Shown here: positions 19,620 to 31,122 of the stretch, in pieces
How positions within the stretch are numbered: the stretch's first letter is position 1
Layout: each line of letters opens with the position of its first letter
NCBI RefSeq assembly: GCF_000350225.1
Contig: NW_005179188.1
Span: 58,920 to 121,461, forward strand
Direction: 5' to 3'
Source: Chondrus crispus
Taxonomy: Eukaryota; Rhodophyta; Florideophyceae; Gigartinales; Gigartinaceae
DNA: 62,542 bases
The notes under the pieces: generated by a model
The model's database searches: none
What the model saw: the letters and a program-made list of their open reading frames with translations, nothing else
Told to the model about the DNA's origin: nothing
Position numbers and translations under genes: made by a program

Positions 19620-20670
19620 AGTCCATCCCTTGCCTTCGCAGGCGAGGGCACGGACGCGCGAGACGCACGTTCTGTTCGGTGCGCCCCTCGCCTTCAGGAG
19701 CGAGGGCACGCACGCGCGGCGTCCGTCATTCCTCGTGCGCGCCCCCCCTTCGGTGGCGAGGGCGCGGACGCGCAACACGCGTCTCTTCCTTTGCGTCCCT
19801 CACCATCCGGGGGGAGGGCGCGGACTTTTCTTCTATCCTTTGCGCGCCCCTCGCCTTCGGAGACGAGGGCACGGACGCGCGAGATGCACGTTCTGTTCTG
19901 TGCGCCCCTCGCCTTCAGGAGCGAGGGCACGCACGCGTGGCGTCCGTCTTTCTTTATGTGCGCCCCTCGCCTTCGGTGGCGAAGGCGCGGACGCGCAACA
20001 CGCGTCTCCTTCTTAGCGTCCCTCGCCATCCGGGGCGAGGGCGCGGACGTTTCCCTTATCCATCTCGCGCCCCTCGCTTTCGGTGGCGAGGGCGCGGATG
20101 TCCGACGTACGTTTTGTTGTGTGCGCCCTTCGCCTTCGGAGCGAGGGCACGCACACGCCGCGTCCGTCTTTCCTCGTGCGCGGTCCCCCCCTTCGGTGGC
20201 GAGGGCGCGGACGCGCAACACGCGTCTCCTCCTTTGCGTCCCTCGCCATCCGGGGCGAAGGCGCGGACGTTTCTTCTATCCTTCGCGCGCCCCTCGCCTT
20301 CGGAGACGAGGGCACGGACGCGCGCGATGCACGTTCTACTCTGTGCGCCCCTCGCCTTCGGGGGCGAGGGCACGCACGCGCGGCGTCCGTCTTTCCTTAT
20401 GCGCGCCCCTCGCCCTCCGTGGCGAGGGCGCGAACCAGCAACACGTGTTTACTTCTTCGCGTCCCTCGCCATCCGGGGCGAGGGGGGAGGAAGCGCGGTC
20501 CTGCGGGAACGGTAGCAAGCTGTGCGACGGCAGCGGTGTCGTCCTCTGCCGCCGGCTCCTGCGCGCGTTTGTCTTCTCGTCGGCGTGCCCTCGCCATCGG
20601 CAGCGAGGGCGCGGACGCGCGGCGTTTGTCTTCCTTTTCGTGCCCCTTGCCATCGGCGGTGAGGGGCAAG
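19620..20670. repeat. Hairpin minisatellite array 1 (about 18 units)
   Basis: About 18 units, each near 55 bp, share a core CCTCGCC, 4-9 bases, GGCGAGG followed by GCGCGGACGCG or GCACGCACGCG. Each core can fold as a GC-rich hairpin; many show changes in one arm. Units fall into sub-types recurring every fourth position, giving a ~220-bp higher-order period (for example near 19640, 19860 and 20300). Three or more frames stay open on both strands because of the composition, so long ORFs here are not evidence of genes. Confidence 0.85.
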
Positions 20671-20974
20671 GGTGAGGAGGTTGCTCTCGTTCGTCTGCAG
20701 CGAGCGCCGCGCGGGCGCATGCCTGTCCTGCGCTGCCCGTGCGGGACAGCCATTTGACATTAATCAAATCCCAAAAAAATTCCAAATCTTCCCGCCAAAA
20801 TAATTTTTGCCAAAAAAGATCACAGCACAGTCCGTGATGGGTGTGCGGTCATGTCCAGCGATGTACGCCCCTATTCGGTAATTGGGTGGCCTGTTTGTCA
20901 CTCCGTGCGGGGTTTCCCCCCTCCCCTCGTCGGCGAGGAGGGGGTGCTGACGCTCGACGTGCCCTTTCTTCGTG
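20671..20974. other. Spacer between the two hairpin arrays
   Basis: About 300 bp without array units, including an AT-rich patch (20756-20825) that stands out in the GC-rich surroundings. No gene. Confidence 0.5.
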
Positions 20975-21575
20975 ACGTCCCTCGCCATCGAGGCGAAGGC
21001 GCAAGCGCGCGACGTCCGTCTCCTTCTTCGCGTCCCTCGCCATTCGGGGCGAGGGCGCGGACACGCAACACGGGTCTCTCTCTTCGCGTCCCTGGCCATT
21101 CGGCGAGGGTGCGGACGCGCAACGTGCGTCTCTCTCTCCGCGTCCCTCACCATTCGGGGCGAGGGCGCGGACATTTCTCTTATCCTTCGCGCGCCCCTCG
21201 CCTACGGAGGCGAGGGCGGAAGCGCGCGGCGTTCCTCTCCTTCAGCGCGCCTCCTCGCCTGTCGGGGCGAGGGCGGAAGCGCGCGACGTTCGTCTCCTTC
21301 AGCGCGCCCCCTCGCCATCGGGGCGAGGGCAGAAAGCGCGCGACGTTCGTCTCCTTCAGCGCGTCCCTCGCCATTCGGGGCGAGGGCGCGGACATTTCTC
21401 TTATCCTTCGCACGCCCCTCGCCTTCGGCGGCGAGGGCGCGGATTCTGGACGTACGTACGTACGCCTTCTTCTGGACTTCCGTCGCTGTTGGGTCGAGGG
21501 GGCAAGCGTGCCGTAGTTCGCTCTCCCAGTGCCGTCCCTCCTCGCCGTCGTGGCGAGGGCGCCGGCGCGCGGCGT
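20975..21575. repeat. Hairpin minisatellite array 2 (about 10 units)
   Basis: About ten more units of the same family, with cores such as CCTCGCCATTCGGGGCGAGG at about 55-bp spacing (near 20983, 21038, 21146, 21195, 21253, 21308, 21365, 21418, 21537). Loops are mainly ATTCG or TTCGG, so this array is more homogeneous than array 1. Confidence 0.85.
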
Positions 21576-23118
21576 CGACGCACACACGCTGGGAGCGGGG
21601 AAACAAGGCTGGTGTCGAACCCGAGGCCGGGGTCGGACAGCCTTTTGGACGTTTATTTGCAATAAGCCCAGGGGCGCTCGCGTCACGTGGATCTCGCCCT
21701 TATGTCGGCCTTGTCAGCGCCGGAGGTTGTACGCGGTGGGGGTGTACGAAGCGCAAAGTCGGGGTGTAGCGTGACGTCCGTTGTCCCCTGACGACCGCTG
21801 TCTCTGCTTGTCTTTCGGTCAGACAAGGCGGACTCGGCCCTCCGATACCCCAGCGACGCCACTGCGGGAACCTCTCACGAGCAGCAGCACGCGTATCCTA
21901 CCTTATCGCTCGGGCCTTGTCCCGCACGGGGAAAGGGACTCCTTCCTCAAGCCGTTGTAGTTCGCAACGCGACGTCGCGTTCGCCTTCAGCCAGCGGAGG
22001 TGATTTGTATCCTTCCCGCCATTGCCGGTCGGGTGTACGCCACACGCGCCGCCCCGTGCACGTGCGATCCATGCAGCACGTCTGGCCAAGGCAATTTCAC
22101 CACCCAATATTTTTGCTGTCCGGGTAGGATGCTGGTGCCGACGCCGTTGCTAGTCGGCGGCCAATCTCGTACGGTGGCGCCGGGAAGCTGCGCGTTCGGA
22201 GCGCTGCTTCGTTGGGGCCATCGCCGAGAGTGTCCCTCTCATGGTGTTGTACTGTCCGTCTGAAGAGTCGGTTCGGGGCTACGTTTGGCCATCCCGCGGG
22301 GCATTGCGTGTCTCGTATGCCAACTTAAGTACGTTCGCTCACGTGAGTTGCCCATTTTTCCCCCGACTAATTTACCGTTAATTTTTCCATTCCCGTGGTG
22401 GCGGATTGACACCGAGCGAGCGGTGCGCTGCGTGGGGTTGCCGCACTGTATGACAAGTGTCCCCACTTCTTCCCATTTTCACACCTCATCCGCCGGTGCT
22501 GTCCAGACCGGGTTGGGGGTATGACAGTGTAATTTCCCCTTGCCCCCATTTTCGCGTATTAGCCGTTGGCGGAGCTGCTCGTTGTCTCATCCGGGACCCC
22601 CATCCTCACGAGCCACAGTGACTCTCGGTCTCTACGCCCCGCGTTTCAGCTCCTTGCCGCAACTGGCAACAACTTGTATTGCTTAACCCCTTCCGAGTTC
22701 CGGGGCTTATGTGCCGTATGGAGGCGATCGCCGTTCGGCCTCCACTCGCGTTACGAACCTCCAGCGTGGGGTACTGTACGTGGTACCGCTTTCTTCCGCC
22801 ATTGTGTCCTATTATGCCAAGGGCTCCCGTGATTCCGTTGGGGTTGCCTCAGTCGTCGGACCTCCCCTCGCCGCGGTGATCGGACTTAACGGAACGTCCG
22901 GTGACCCTGTTCGGGGGGAGTGTCCGACCTTTCAGCTCCGGAGGGGGTATTCGCCTTCCCTTCGAGCTCTGCGTCCTCGTATCGTCGGTCACTGCAGGGT
23001 CGAGATCATTGCTGGCAGTCCGTACTGCCTCGCCTTTACGTCGTGTGTCCTTGGGTTTCGGAAGTCACATACTGCTTGCCTTCTGTGCGGTCCTCACTTC
23101 AACCGTAACGAAGCAGTT
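21576..23118. other. Element B 3' module, remainder
   Basis: About 1.5 kb between the hairpin arrays and the pol stop. Short frames on both strands; none has a motif or a counterpart elsewhere in the window. No gene supported. Confidence 0.4.
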
Positions 23119-23156
23119 GAGGGCCCCCCTCTCAAGCGTGAACGTCCGCGTTCACG
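23119..23156 (-). promoter_or_regulatory. Element B inner hairpin and polypurine tract at the pol stop
   Basis: On the plus strand GGGCCCCCCTCTCAAGC then GTGAACGTCCGCGTTCAC. On the sense (minus) strand the hairpin encodes the last pol residues (VNADVHA), the TGA follows at once, then the purine run GAGAGGGGGGCCC. This is the layout expected directly before a 3' LTR, yet the LTR is 4.1 kb further on. Confidence 0.75.
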
Positions 23157-26100
23157 TCAGACGTGAGGTTCCTGCCGGTGCGTCTCCGGAGGCGTTGGGC
23201 GTAACGAGACACCAACTCCTCCGGAACGTGAGTCCGGGCCGACCATGTGGGCGTGTTGTAATCCGCCCACTTGATGAGGAACTCGATTGTTCCGTCCTCC
23301 ATGGCTCGATGCCGGAGTAATCGTTCCACGGCATACTGCGTGCCCTCGGTGACCTTGTCGGCAAGGTCACTTGGGGTTGTCGTACTCGCCCGTGGCGCGC
23401 CCGTCGGTGGTGGCGCGTACACGCAGCGGTCTGCGGAGACGCGCTCGGTGACACCATCACAATCAATCGTGATGGTTCGCCGGTCGTTGGTGAGCACCCG
23501 GTATGGCCCCACGGCGGGCGACGCGAGTTTGTTAGACGTCTTTGCCCCATCGGTGGGGTTCAGGTAGACGTAATTACCCGGTGCAAGGCGCGTGTCAATC
23601 CGTCGCACGCGCTTGTCCAAGTCGCGCTTGTACCGGGCCTGCGTCCGACGCAGGTTCCCGTACGCCTTCTGGATCGTGTCGTCCAACGTCTTGAGGAACT
23701 CAGCGCGCGCCTTGCCCCTATCGGACGGGGACGCGTCACCTTCGGCTCTACGTAGAGAGAACTCCGGCGGTGGTCGGCTGAGGACGAGCTCGAAGGGCGT
23801 CGTACGCGTGGTACGATGTACGTGGGAGTGTACGCGTACGTAAGCGGCCCCACGTACACGTCCCAGTCGTCCTGATCTTCGCTGACGTAATTGCGTAACA
23901 TCGAGGCGATCGTCCGGTTGTATCGCTCGACCAGCCCGTTCGTCAGGGAGTGGTACGCCGAAGTGTACAAGTTCGTCACCCCCAGGACACGGCACGTGCT
24001 GTGGAAGAACTTCGCGTTAAACTGCGGTCCGTTATCCGACAGTAGCGAGCGTGGGACGCCGTATTTAAATACCCACGCGTCGCAGAACGCGACCGCGACC
24101 GTGTACGCGGTTACAGTCCGCAGTGCCACAACTTGAGTCAGCTTGGTGAAACGGTCCGTAATTACGAGAAGGAACCGTTTCCCTGCGTTCGTCTTCGGGA
24201 GCGGTCCCAAGATGTCGATGGCGAGGCTCCCAAGCGGCCGTGTGGCCGGGAACAACTTCAAACGGTTGGGGTGTTTTCGCAACTTAACACGGTTCATCGC
24301 GCAGGTTCGGCACCCTCGCACCGTAGCTGCGACATCTGCTGCGAGATAGGGCCAGCAGTACTCGCGACAGAGGGCGAAGTACATACGGTTCTGGCCCGGG
24401 TGCCCTGCGATGGTTGGTGTGTGGCAGAGCTGGAGTAGCCGTGCCCGTAGCGTCCGAGGCACCACGACCTGCACGATGTCAGGGTCGAAGGGGTGTCTCC
24501 GTTTGAGCACCTCGTGGTGGTCTTCGAAGAACGCGGAGTCCCGGGACTCTGACTGTCGTGCCAGTACGGTCTGGCAGAAGTCATCCACGCGTTGCTCTTC
24601 GGCTATCTCTTCTAACGTAAGAGGGGCCGGAAGGTCGTCCTGCGGAGGGGCGACCGTGGAGGCGGGCACGCCAACTTCGGGTTCTTCGGCGCGCTCGATG
24701 TCGACAGCGTTGAACTCGTCGTTCTTCTCCCAGAACGATGTGGGTCCTTCAAGAGCGGGGGCCTTGTCGTGGCCCCTCGGCTCGTCGCGCGTACGGACGC
24801 GCAAACTTCTTCGCGATCCGGCTTGGTTCCTTGTTGTCACGAAGACATGGACGGCCTTGTGATCGCAGCTCGCGGTAGCGACGTGGCCCGCGAGCTCGTC
24901 TGACACGTCATGGACCGCGGTGCCCGCGTCGAAGGTGGGAATGTCGTCATCCACCTCGGCGACTGGGCAACGGTCGTGGGTGACCCTTGGCGATACGAGG
25001 CGTGATAGGGCATCGGGCACCTGATGCACGCGCCCGGGGCGGTACTGGATGGTGAAGTCGTATTCCGCCAAACGCAGTCGCCACCGGGTAAGCCTTCCGG
25101 TGCTCTCCGTGAGGGACATGAGCCATCGGAGGGCATCATGGTCTGTCCGGACGGTGAACTTGGTACCTTCGATGTACGGCCGTAGTGTGCGGACGGCCCA
25201 CACTACGGCAAAGCACTCGCGCTCCGTAGCGCTGTAGTTGCGCTCACTATCGGACAGTGAGTACGACCAATACCCCACGGGGCGCCAGTCGTTGGCACCT
25301 TCGTGTTCCTGGAGCAACGTACAGCCCAGTTGATAGGCACTAGCATCCGTGTCGATCATGTACGGCCGACCGTATCGCGGCAATGCTAGGATCGGCGGGG
25401 AAATCATCCGCTCCTTCAACGCTTCGAACGCTTGAAGTTGCAGCTCGGTCGGTTCGTCGAATTTGGGGTCTGCGTCCTTGCGCGTCATGTCTGTTAATGG
25501 GCGCGCAATTTTCGCGAACCCCTTCACGAAGCGGCGGTAGACGTTGCAAGCTCCAAGGTACGAGCGCACCTGCGTCAACGTCCTCGGAAACGTGAACGTC
25601 TTGAAGGTGTCCGCCGCCGCTTCGGCGACGCTCAGCTTACCTGGGGAAATGACGTGCCCCAGGTAGTGCACCTTCGGCTGGAAGAAGCTACAATTCTTGA
25701 GCTTGAGGGAGATTCCGGCGCTCCTCAACAAGCTCAAGACAGTGTCGAGATGCCTAGCGTGTTCTCCGTGCGTACGGGAGAACACGATGACATCATCCAG
25801 ATGGACGAGGCATATCTGCCATCGGACGCCTGATAGGATGATGTCGAGGGCACGTTGGAAGATGGCCGGTGCACCTTTTAGCCCGAACGGCATACGCAAA
25901 TGGAGAAACGTTCCCATATGCGTAGTGAACGTGGTCTTGTCCCAATCTTCCGCAGCGACGGGGATCTGCCAATAACCGGAACTGCAGTCCAACGTCGTGA
26001 AGACGGCTGTATCTCCGAGCGAATCGATGCAGTCGTCCATCCAGGGCAGCGGATACGAATCCGCTGCGATCTTCGCGCTGAGACGCCGGTAGTCCACGCA

Positions 26101-27513
26101 GAACCGAAGAGAGCCGTCTTTCTTCGGTACGAGCACCATGGGAGACGCTCACTCGGTGCTCGCGGGTTCGATTACCCCCGCGTTCAACATTTTGTTGACT
26201 TCCTTGGCGACCATCTCACGCATGGCCGGCCCCTTTCGGTATGGCATTGAACGTATCGGCTTCGTACCCAGTTCGAGGGGAATGCAGTGTTCGGTCGCTC
26301 GGATCGTTCCGAGCGCACCGCTCCACAGACTCGAGTGCCTCCGGAGCATCTCGAGCACGTGGCCCCGGAACTTGTCATCATCGATGTATGACAAGTCGAT
26401 TTCTTTTTCCCAATCCTCCGGCGGATTTTCGGGATCCTTTTTAGAGGCGGGTGCAGTGCCCCCTTCCGGCGGCGGGCACATCACCGGTCGGCCGTCCGTA
26501 CCGGCTCCTCTCTTCTCAACGGTTACCCCCTGGGCGGAGCCTGGTCGACCAGCTCCTGCCGTTCCGACTTGATAGGTCAAGTCGGTGAGGTGTAACGCGT
26601 GCGCGATCCCCTCGGCGATGCGACGTTCGGGCATAAAGATCGCGAAGGGGTTGCGCTTTGCGTATCCCACAACGGTGTGTTTCCGAAGCCGCCTTTCCCG
26701 TCGAGAAAAGTTCGCGACGATGACGTCGAAGGTCTGGTTCGGCAGGACCTCGGCGACGCCGTTCGTCAGCCTCACTCCATGTCGGTGTTGGAGTGACGGC
26801 TTTGGCTCCATGAACACGAGGCCCCTCCCCGTAGTGGTAACGCGCACACGGGCCTGCGACCTCGCGGGGATGGTAACCCAGCGGGCGATTCGGATCGCCT
26901 GCGGGGCTTCGTCGCGTGCGTCAGCCCGGCTTGTCTGACGTCCGTGCCGCCTGGTTGGGGGAGTCGGCTCCCCTTTCCCGTCGACGATGGCAACGGAGCC
27001 ACCTTGGCTGAGCTCCAACCGTTGAGCTTCGTTGTCGATACTTCGTACGTGTGTATCGATGAAGGCCGTACCAAGGAAGACTGGCACGGTGAGCTGGTCC
27101 GCCACGACGAACTGAATTCGGAACATCGTGTTCCTCAACCGCACGGCCAGACGTACGACGGCCCAGAGCTTAAGCGGGTTGCTATTCACACCTGCCAATC
27201 GTGGCAGTGGCGCGTCGCGGATGACGTACCGCGACCAATCGGGAGGAAGATCGGCCTTCCTCACCAGATTGTACCCCGAGCACGTATCAACGGCGATCGT
27301 GCGGGGCTTGAAGGCATTTCCCTCCGTGGCTATCGAGCCGAGGACGTTGTAATCTTCGACGTCATAAGGCAAATGACGCCGTCGACCACCTTCGGCGTGC
27401 CCGGCTCGGCGAGATCGTTCGGCCTGGGCCGCCGGCGCCGGTTCCGACTTCTCTTCCGCGTCCTTCAGCCTTGGTCGCGGGGCGCCCTTCGGTCGGCCGC
27501 GTCCCGGCGACAA
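23132..27513 (-). pseudogene. Element B Pol: protease, RT, RNase H, integrase, chromodomain
   Basis: One minus-strand frame carries the protease (AVDTCSGYNLVRK, with Cys where the D-T/S-G motif has Gly; VFLGTAFIDT), RT (FCVDYRRL, CLVHLDDVIVF, where LDD is preceded by His not Tyr), RNase H (DTDASAYQLG, ERECFAVVWA, RTDHDALRW, QVPDALSR) and integrase (H...H...CRTCAMN zinc region; AIDILGPL, SDNGPQFN, LVERYNRT for DDE). A TGA at 26149-26151 replaces the Trp of the E-W-A-S-P motif. Between about 23800 and 23990 the frame shifts, and a chromodomain follows (YAVERLLRHR...FLIKWADYNTPTWS). Chromodomains steer chromovirus integration to marked chromatin. The stop, frameshift and altered residues make it inactive. 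Confidence 0.9.
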
Positions 27514-27829
27514 GTCGCGTTCGTACGCGGCTTGAATTCTTCTGGCGGCCCCGGGTCCCCCTGGGTCGGGCCGCCGGCGCGTTCGATGCGCTGCTTGTTA
27601 GGCACTTGGCTCACGGTTGCCACAGTGCCTTTCTCCATGTGCGCCGGGCTCACGGTTGCCTCAGCGTCTTCGTCCTTTCCCACCGGGCTTACGGGTGTCT
27701 CGGTGCACTTGTGCGGGGTTGAGTGGAATAATATCGGTAAACATTCCCCTCCCCCGCCGGGGACAAATAGGGGCGGGTCTAGGTTGGTGTGACAAGACGG
27801 TTCACGCGACCGCGCGAACGTAACCGTCT
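27514..27829 (-). other. Gap between element B gag and pol
   Basis: About 316 bp between the gag stop and the first Met of the pol frame. The gag and pol frames differ. Element A has a similar gap (57217-57505), so frameshifting or a separate message could express Pol; no slippery site was identified. Confidence 0.4.
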
Positions 27830-28238
27830 TTACGGGGTTTTCGAACTACCCGAGCTGTCAGTGCTATTCGCTTGGCTATCGTTAGCTAGCGCGTCGACGG
27901 GCCCCTGGACGCGCGGATGGGGACGGTTTCCCCACCCCAGATGGGCATCTTCTACGAAGTAATCGGATACTTCGTGGCCTTGGATTGCAACGTCCGGCCG
28001 TTGCAATATTCGAGGGGCGGAGAGAACGGGCTCTCCTCCGCCTCCTTCCGTGGGTTGGGGGTACGTTTCCCCAGCCCAGTCTTGGACGTACATGATGGCG
28101 TTCTGTACCCCTTGGGGCAACGGGGGTCGGCCCCGGTCGCCTCGCCCATCTCGACGGGGATATCGCGTATCCATCGGACGAAGGTCACGTCGATCCCTTT
28201 GATCGGTCCCCGGGTGTCGGTACCCGCCTTCACGAGAG
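27830..28238 (-). pseudogene. Element B Gag, C-terminal part
   Basis: This continues the gag interrupted by G2. From the junction it reads FASREGGYRHPG, Arg-rich sequence, then QGVQNAIMYVQDW, which matches the Gag tail of element A (QQVQNAIMYLQDW). The open frame extends right past 28244, but that part is LTR sequence. The left target duplication of G2 (GCAAA, 28239-28243) adjoins it. Confidence 0.75.
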
Positions 28239-28243
28239 GCAAA

Positions 28244-29287
28244 TGTAGTGCAATGTGCCTGGCAGGCCGCGAACACAGTCCGACGGTCAAACAAAAAGAA
28301 TAAAAACAACAACAGCAACAACCACTGCCGATGGCACGCGCGACGGAGCGTTCGAGACACCCTTTCCTCTTGTGTGGGCTTGCGGCCCACGGTAGCTCAA
28401 CTCCGACGGGGGGTTGAGGAAAGATGCCCGGCCCCCGAGGATAATGGTGGTAGAGACTTGTGAGAACTTGAGCGCTCGACGAGTGCGAGTTGGGCTTGTC
28501 TACGAGGATGTAACCGCGGTTCGCTGGGTTGTAAGGCCAATGCTCGACGAGCGTCTTCAGCACCTTGTGTGTAGTTCAAGGTCTTCGACGGGGGCTTGTT
28601 CAGCACTACCCGACGGGATCGTAATCGTGTAGCAGCGCTACTACCGACGTGTTGCCCGATGGCTAAAAACACCCTCACCAGCGCGATCGCAATCGCGGTA
28701 GGTGGTACCAACTCTGTCTTATACAGTAAGACTTTCGACGGAGGCGTCGTTGCAACAGCCTTCCGACGGAACTTGAAACAGTAGCAGCGCTACACAACGT
28801 GTTGCCCGATGGCTAAAACACCTACACCGGATCGGTCGCAACCAACTCCAGTGGAACCAACACAATTAAGGGAAAAATAGAGATAGAAGTAGAAAGGAAT
28901 AGGGAAATAAAGGAAAAAGAAAAGGGAAACCCCGGAGCGCAAAGGATAACGTAATCTGTGGTAAAAGGGAGCGTCTTGGGAAAGACGGACTTCGACCAAG
29001 GCGATATTCAACTCTGGCAACTCGGGTTACCTTTACTGACTTGGTGGTCAGAGGGCTAAGGTATATATCGTCCCGCCGGAGCCAGTGCAGTACCTCGCGG
29101 CGCTAGATCCTAGATCTAATCTAGTGTCAGCAAAATTAATGCCAACTAATTAACTAAATAAAATAAAATACTTAAAAATTAAAACTGTGCAATTATTCAC
29201 ACGTGTGTCCCCCAACCCGGACTACTTTTCATATCCAAATATTTTCCTTTCTTTTCACCCCCCTTTTCAGGTGCGTAGTGCATTACA
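28244..29287 (-). repeat. 3' LTR of G2
   Basis: 1,044 bp matching 42784-43826. It contains a TATATA core at about 29062 and two partial internal repeats ending CGTGTTGCCCGATGGCTAAAA (near 28650 and 28796). Confidence 0.95.
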
Positions 29288-29298
29288 TATCCCCCTTC
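29288..29298 (-). promoter_or_regulatory. G2 polypurine tract
   Basis: On the minus strand AGAAGGGGGATA runs directly into the TGTAATGCA end of the 3' LTR. Confidence 0.75.
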
Positions 29299-29393
29299 TG
29301 AGTGTCCTTGCACATCGGCTACACTCCTTGATCTCCAACTCCTTCTTCTCTTCTCGACCCCTTCTTTCTCCATTCCTGACCGACGGTCTCTGC

Positions 29394-31122
29394 ATGAGCA
29401 AGGACAAGACGAATCCCACGTGTCCTCCACCTCCTGAGCTCGTGGGCGAAAATAATGCTCGGCGACGCACCGTTGTCGGCTTCGCGAACAAGTCTCGCGC
29501 TTTTGTCGACCTCCCTCCTATACCCGGACGTCCCCCTGATTCGGACGTCTCCGACCCGGCTTTTCATCCAGGTTATCATCCCTCTTGGGTAGCCCGCCAC
29601 TACCCCTCGCTCGAAGAGCTCCAGGACCAAATCATGCCCGAACATCCTTCCTTATTTGCCTCCGCCCAGTGGTTCTCCTTCCGTGGGTATTCGCGACGTT
29701 TCCAAAATCGAACACCAATTCGCCGACGACGCGGGCATGCTTCCCGGTAATCTCCCTGTGCTTGCCATCCGATCCTTTGACTGGCGAACCCGTATAGCAA
29801 TTCCGACTTCCATCCTACGTCATCCTCCCCCACGGGGCCGTCCCACTCTCTCTCTGCGATTTATGGAGGCCGTATTCGCTCGGCTTGCCATCCCCATCTC
29901 CGACACCCTCATACCCTCGTCATACGGTTGCGACACTTGGCGTTGTCGTACAGAGGGCGAACGCCTCTACTTAGACAATCTCATTGATATCACCTTTGGT
30001 GACCCTGCCGCCGAGGCGGATCGCCTGTGGCGAAACCGAAATACTGTCACATCCGATGCCATCTTCTGGACCGAACCCATTATCCCTTCGAATTTCCGTC
30101 ATTTAAAACGCGGGGGTATTTTCTTCTTTCAGAACACAGTGCGCTTTGAACGACGTATTCGGTCTGATACGGGGTACTTCATCGGCTACCAAATGGTAGA
30201 GGCGCGCGAGATTTCCCGTCAGCATTATGAAAGTCATTACCAGCGCATCCCCTCATGGTGGAGCCAGTACGAGGTGAGTCAAGGCTTTTGGGCCGAAATG
30301 GGACCCATACTCACGTACTATGGCAGCTACCTGCGGGATCCGCAACACGGGTTATGGGTGGTCTTCCTCACAGAGTGGTGCGTCAAAGTAGCTGCGACCC
30401 TCTTGTGGGAGACCTATGATTGCTGGCGCCTGTGGCACCTCCCCGCGAAGCTGATAGCACAAATGCGTCTATTGGACTTCTCTGTCCCTCTGGGTGGCTC
30501 TGATTTCAATCGCGAAATACGCTCCCTCCTTGATACGATCGAGGGCGTGGATTGGGACTGTGTCCCTCCGCAAAACTCCTCTCGATCTTTCAATTGCCAA
30601 CGTCCCTCTTTCTCCCCTGGTCGAAACCACCCAGCCGCGGGCGACTTCGTGTGGTTCAACCCCTGGTCATCGACCCTGTGCTCAGCGTGGGAAGCTCAAA
30701 CGAGCCGTCGATTTGGAAACCAAACACCGGTTCCCGACGTTACCCCCATCGTCACATCTGACCCCCGGGAGCTTCACGTATGCTCCCGTCCTTCCTCTCC
30801 AATTCCTCCTCGATCGGCTGTCCCTGCTTCCCCGCGCGCAGCCCTAGTCTCTCCATCCTCGTCAAAGGCGCCCTCAGCTGTCGAAATTCCCTCGGCAGGC
30901 CACACCGAAACATTGTCGGTAAGGGAAGTGATATCTTCCCCCCCATCTCCAACAATTTCCAAAAATACCCACGACGTCACGAGCGTATACTGTGCCTTGC
31001 TCCGTGCTCACGGTGTTGAGGGAGAGGCTCTGCGAGGAGCCTCGATTGACGACCTGCGAGTTTTGGCTCGTCTCGTGTCATCACTTCCAAAGGGCAAATC
31101 CTTTGGCAACCCTCCCGTCTGA
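29394..31122 (+). pseudogene. G2 antisense ORF of unknown function, one frameshift
   Basis: An ORF on the strand opposite to G2 transcription begins with ATG at 29394, 107 bp inside the 3' LTR. It runs to about 29700, then continues one frame over to the stop at 31120-31122, about 570 codons in all. The N-terminus is Pro-rich (CPPPPELVGEN). The middle is Trp/Tyr/Phe-rich and looks globular (RIPSWWSQYEVSQGFWAEMG, VVFLTEWCVKVAATLLWETY). The C-terminus is Ser/Pro-rich, ending in a short helical segment (RAHGVEGEALRGASIDDLRV). No zinc finger, protease or signal peptide is seen. The frameshift may be decay or an unrecognised intron. Similar placement in element A argues against chance. Function unknown. 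Confidence 0.6.

Noticed and set aside
19221..20675. 484-codon plus-strand ORF and several overlapping long ORFs in the hairpin array
   Set aside because: GC-rich repeat units lack stops in most frames on both strands; translations are Arg/Ala/Pro repeats with no domain.
19620..21575. CRISPR-like array of regularly spaced repeats
   Set aside because: The units are diverged hairpin minisatellites without unique spacers, inside a eukaryotic retrotransposon, and no cas genes are present.
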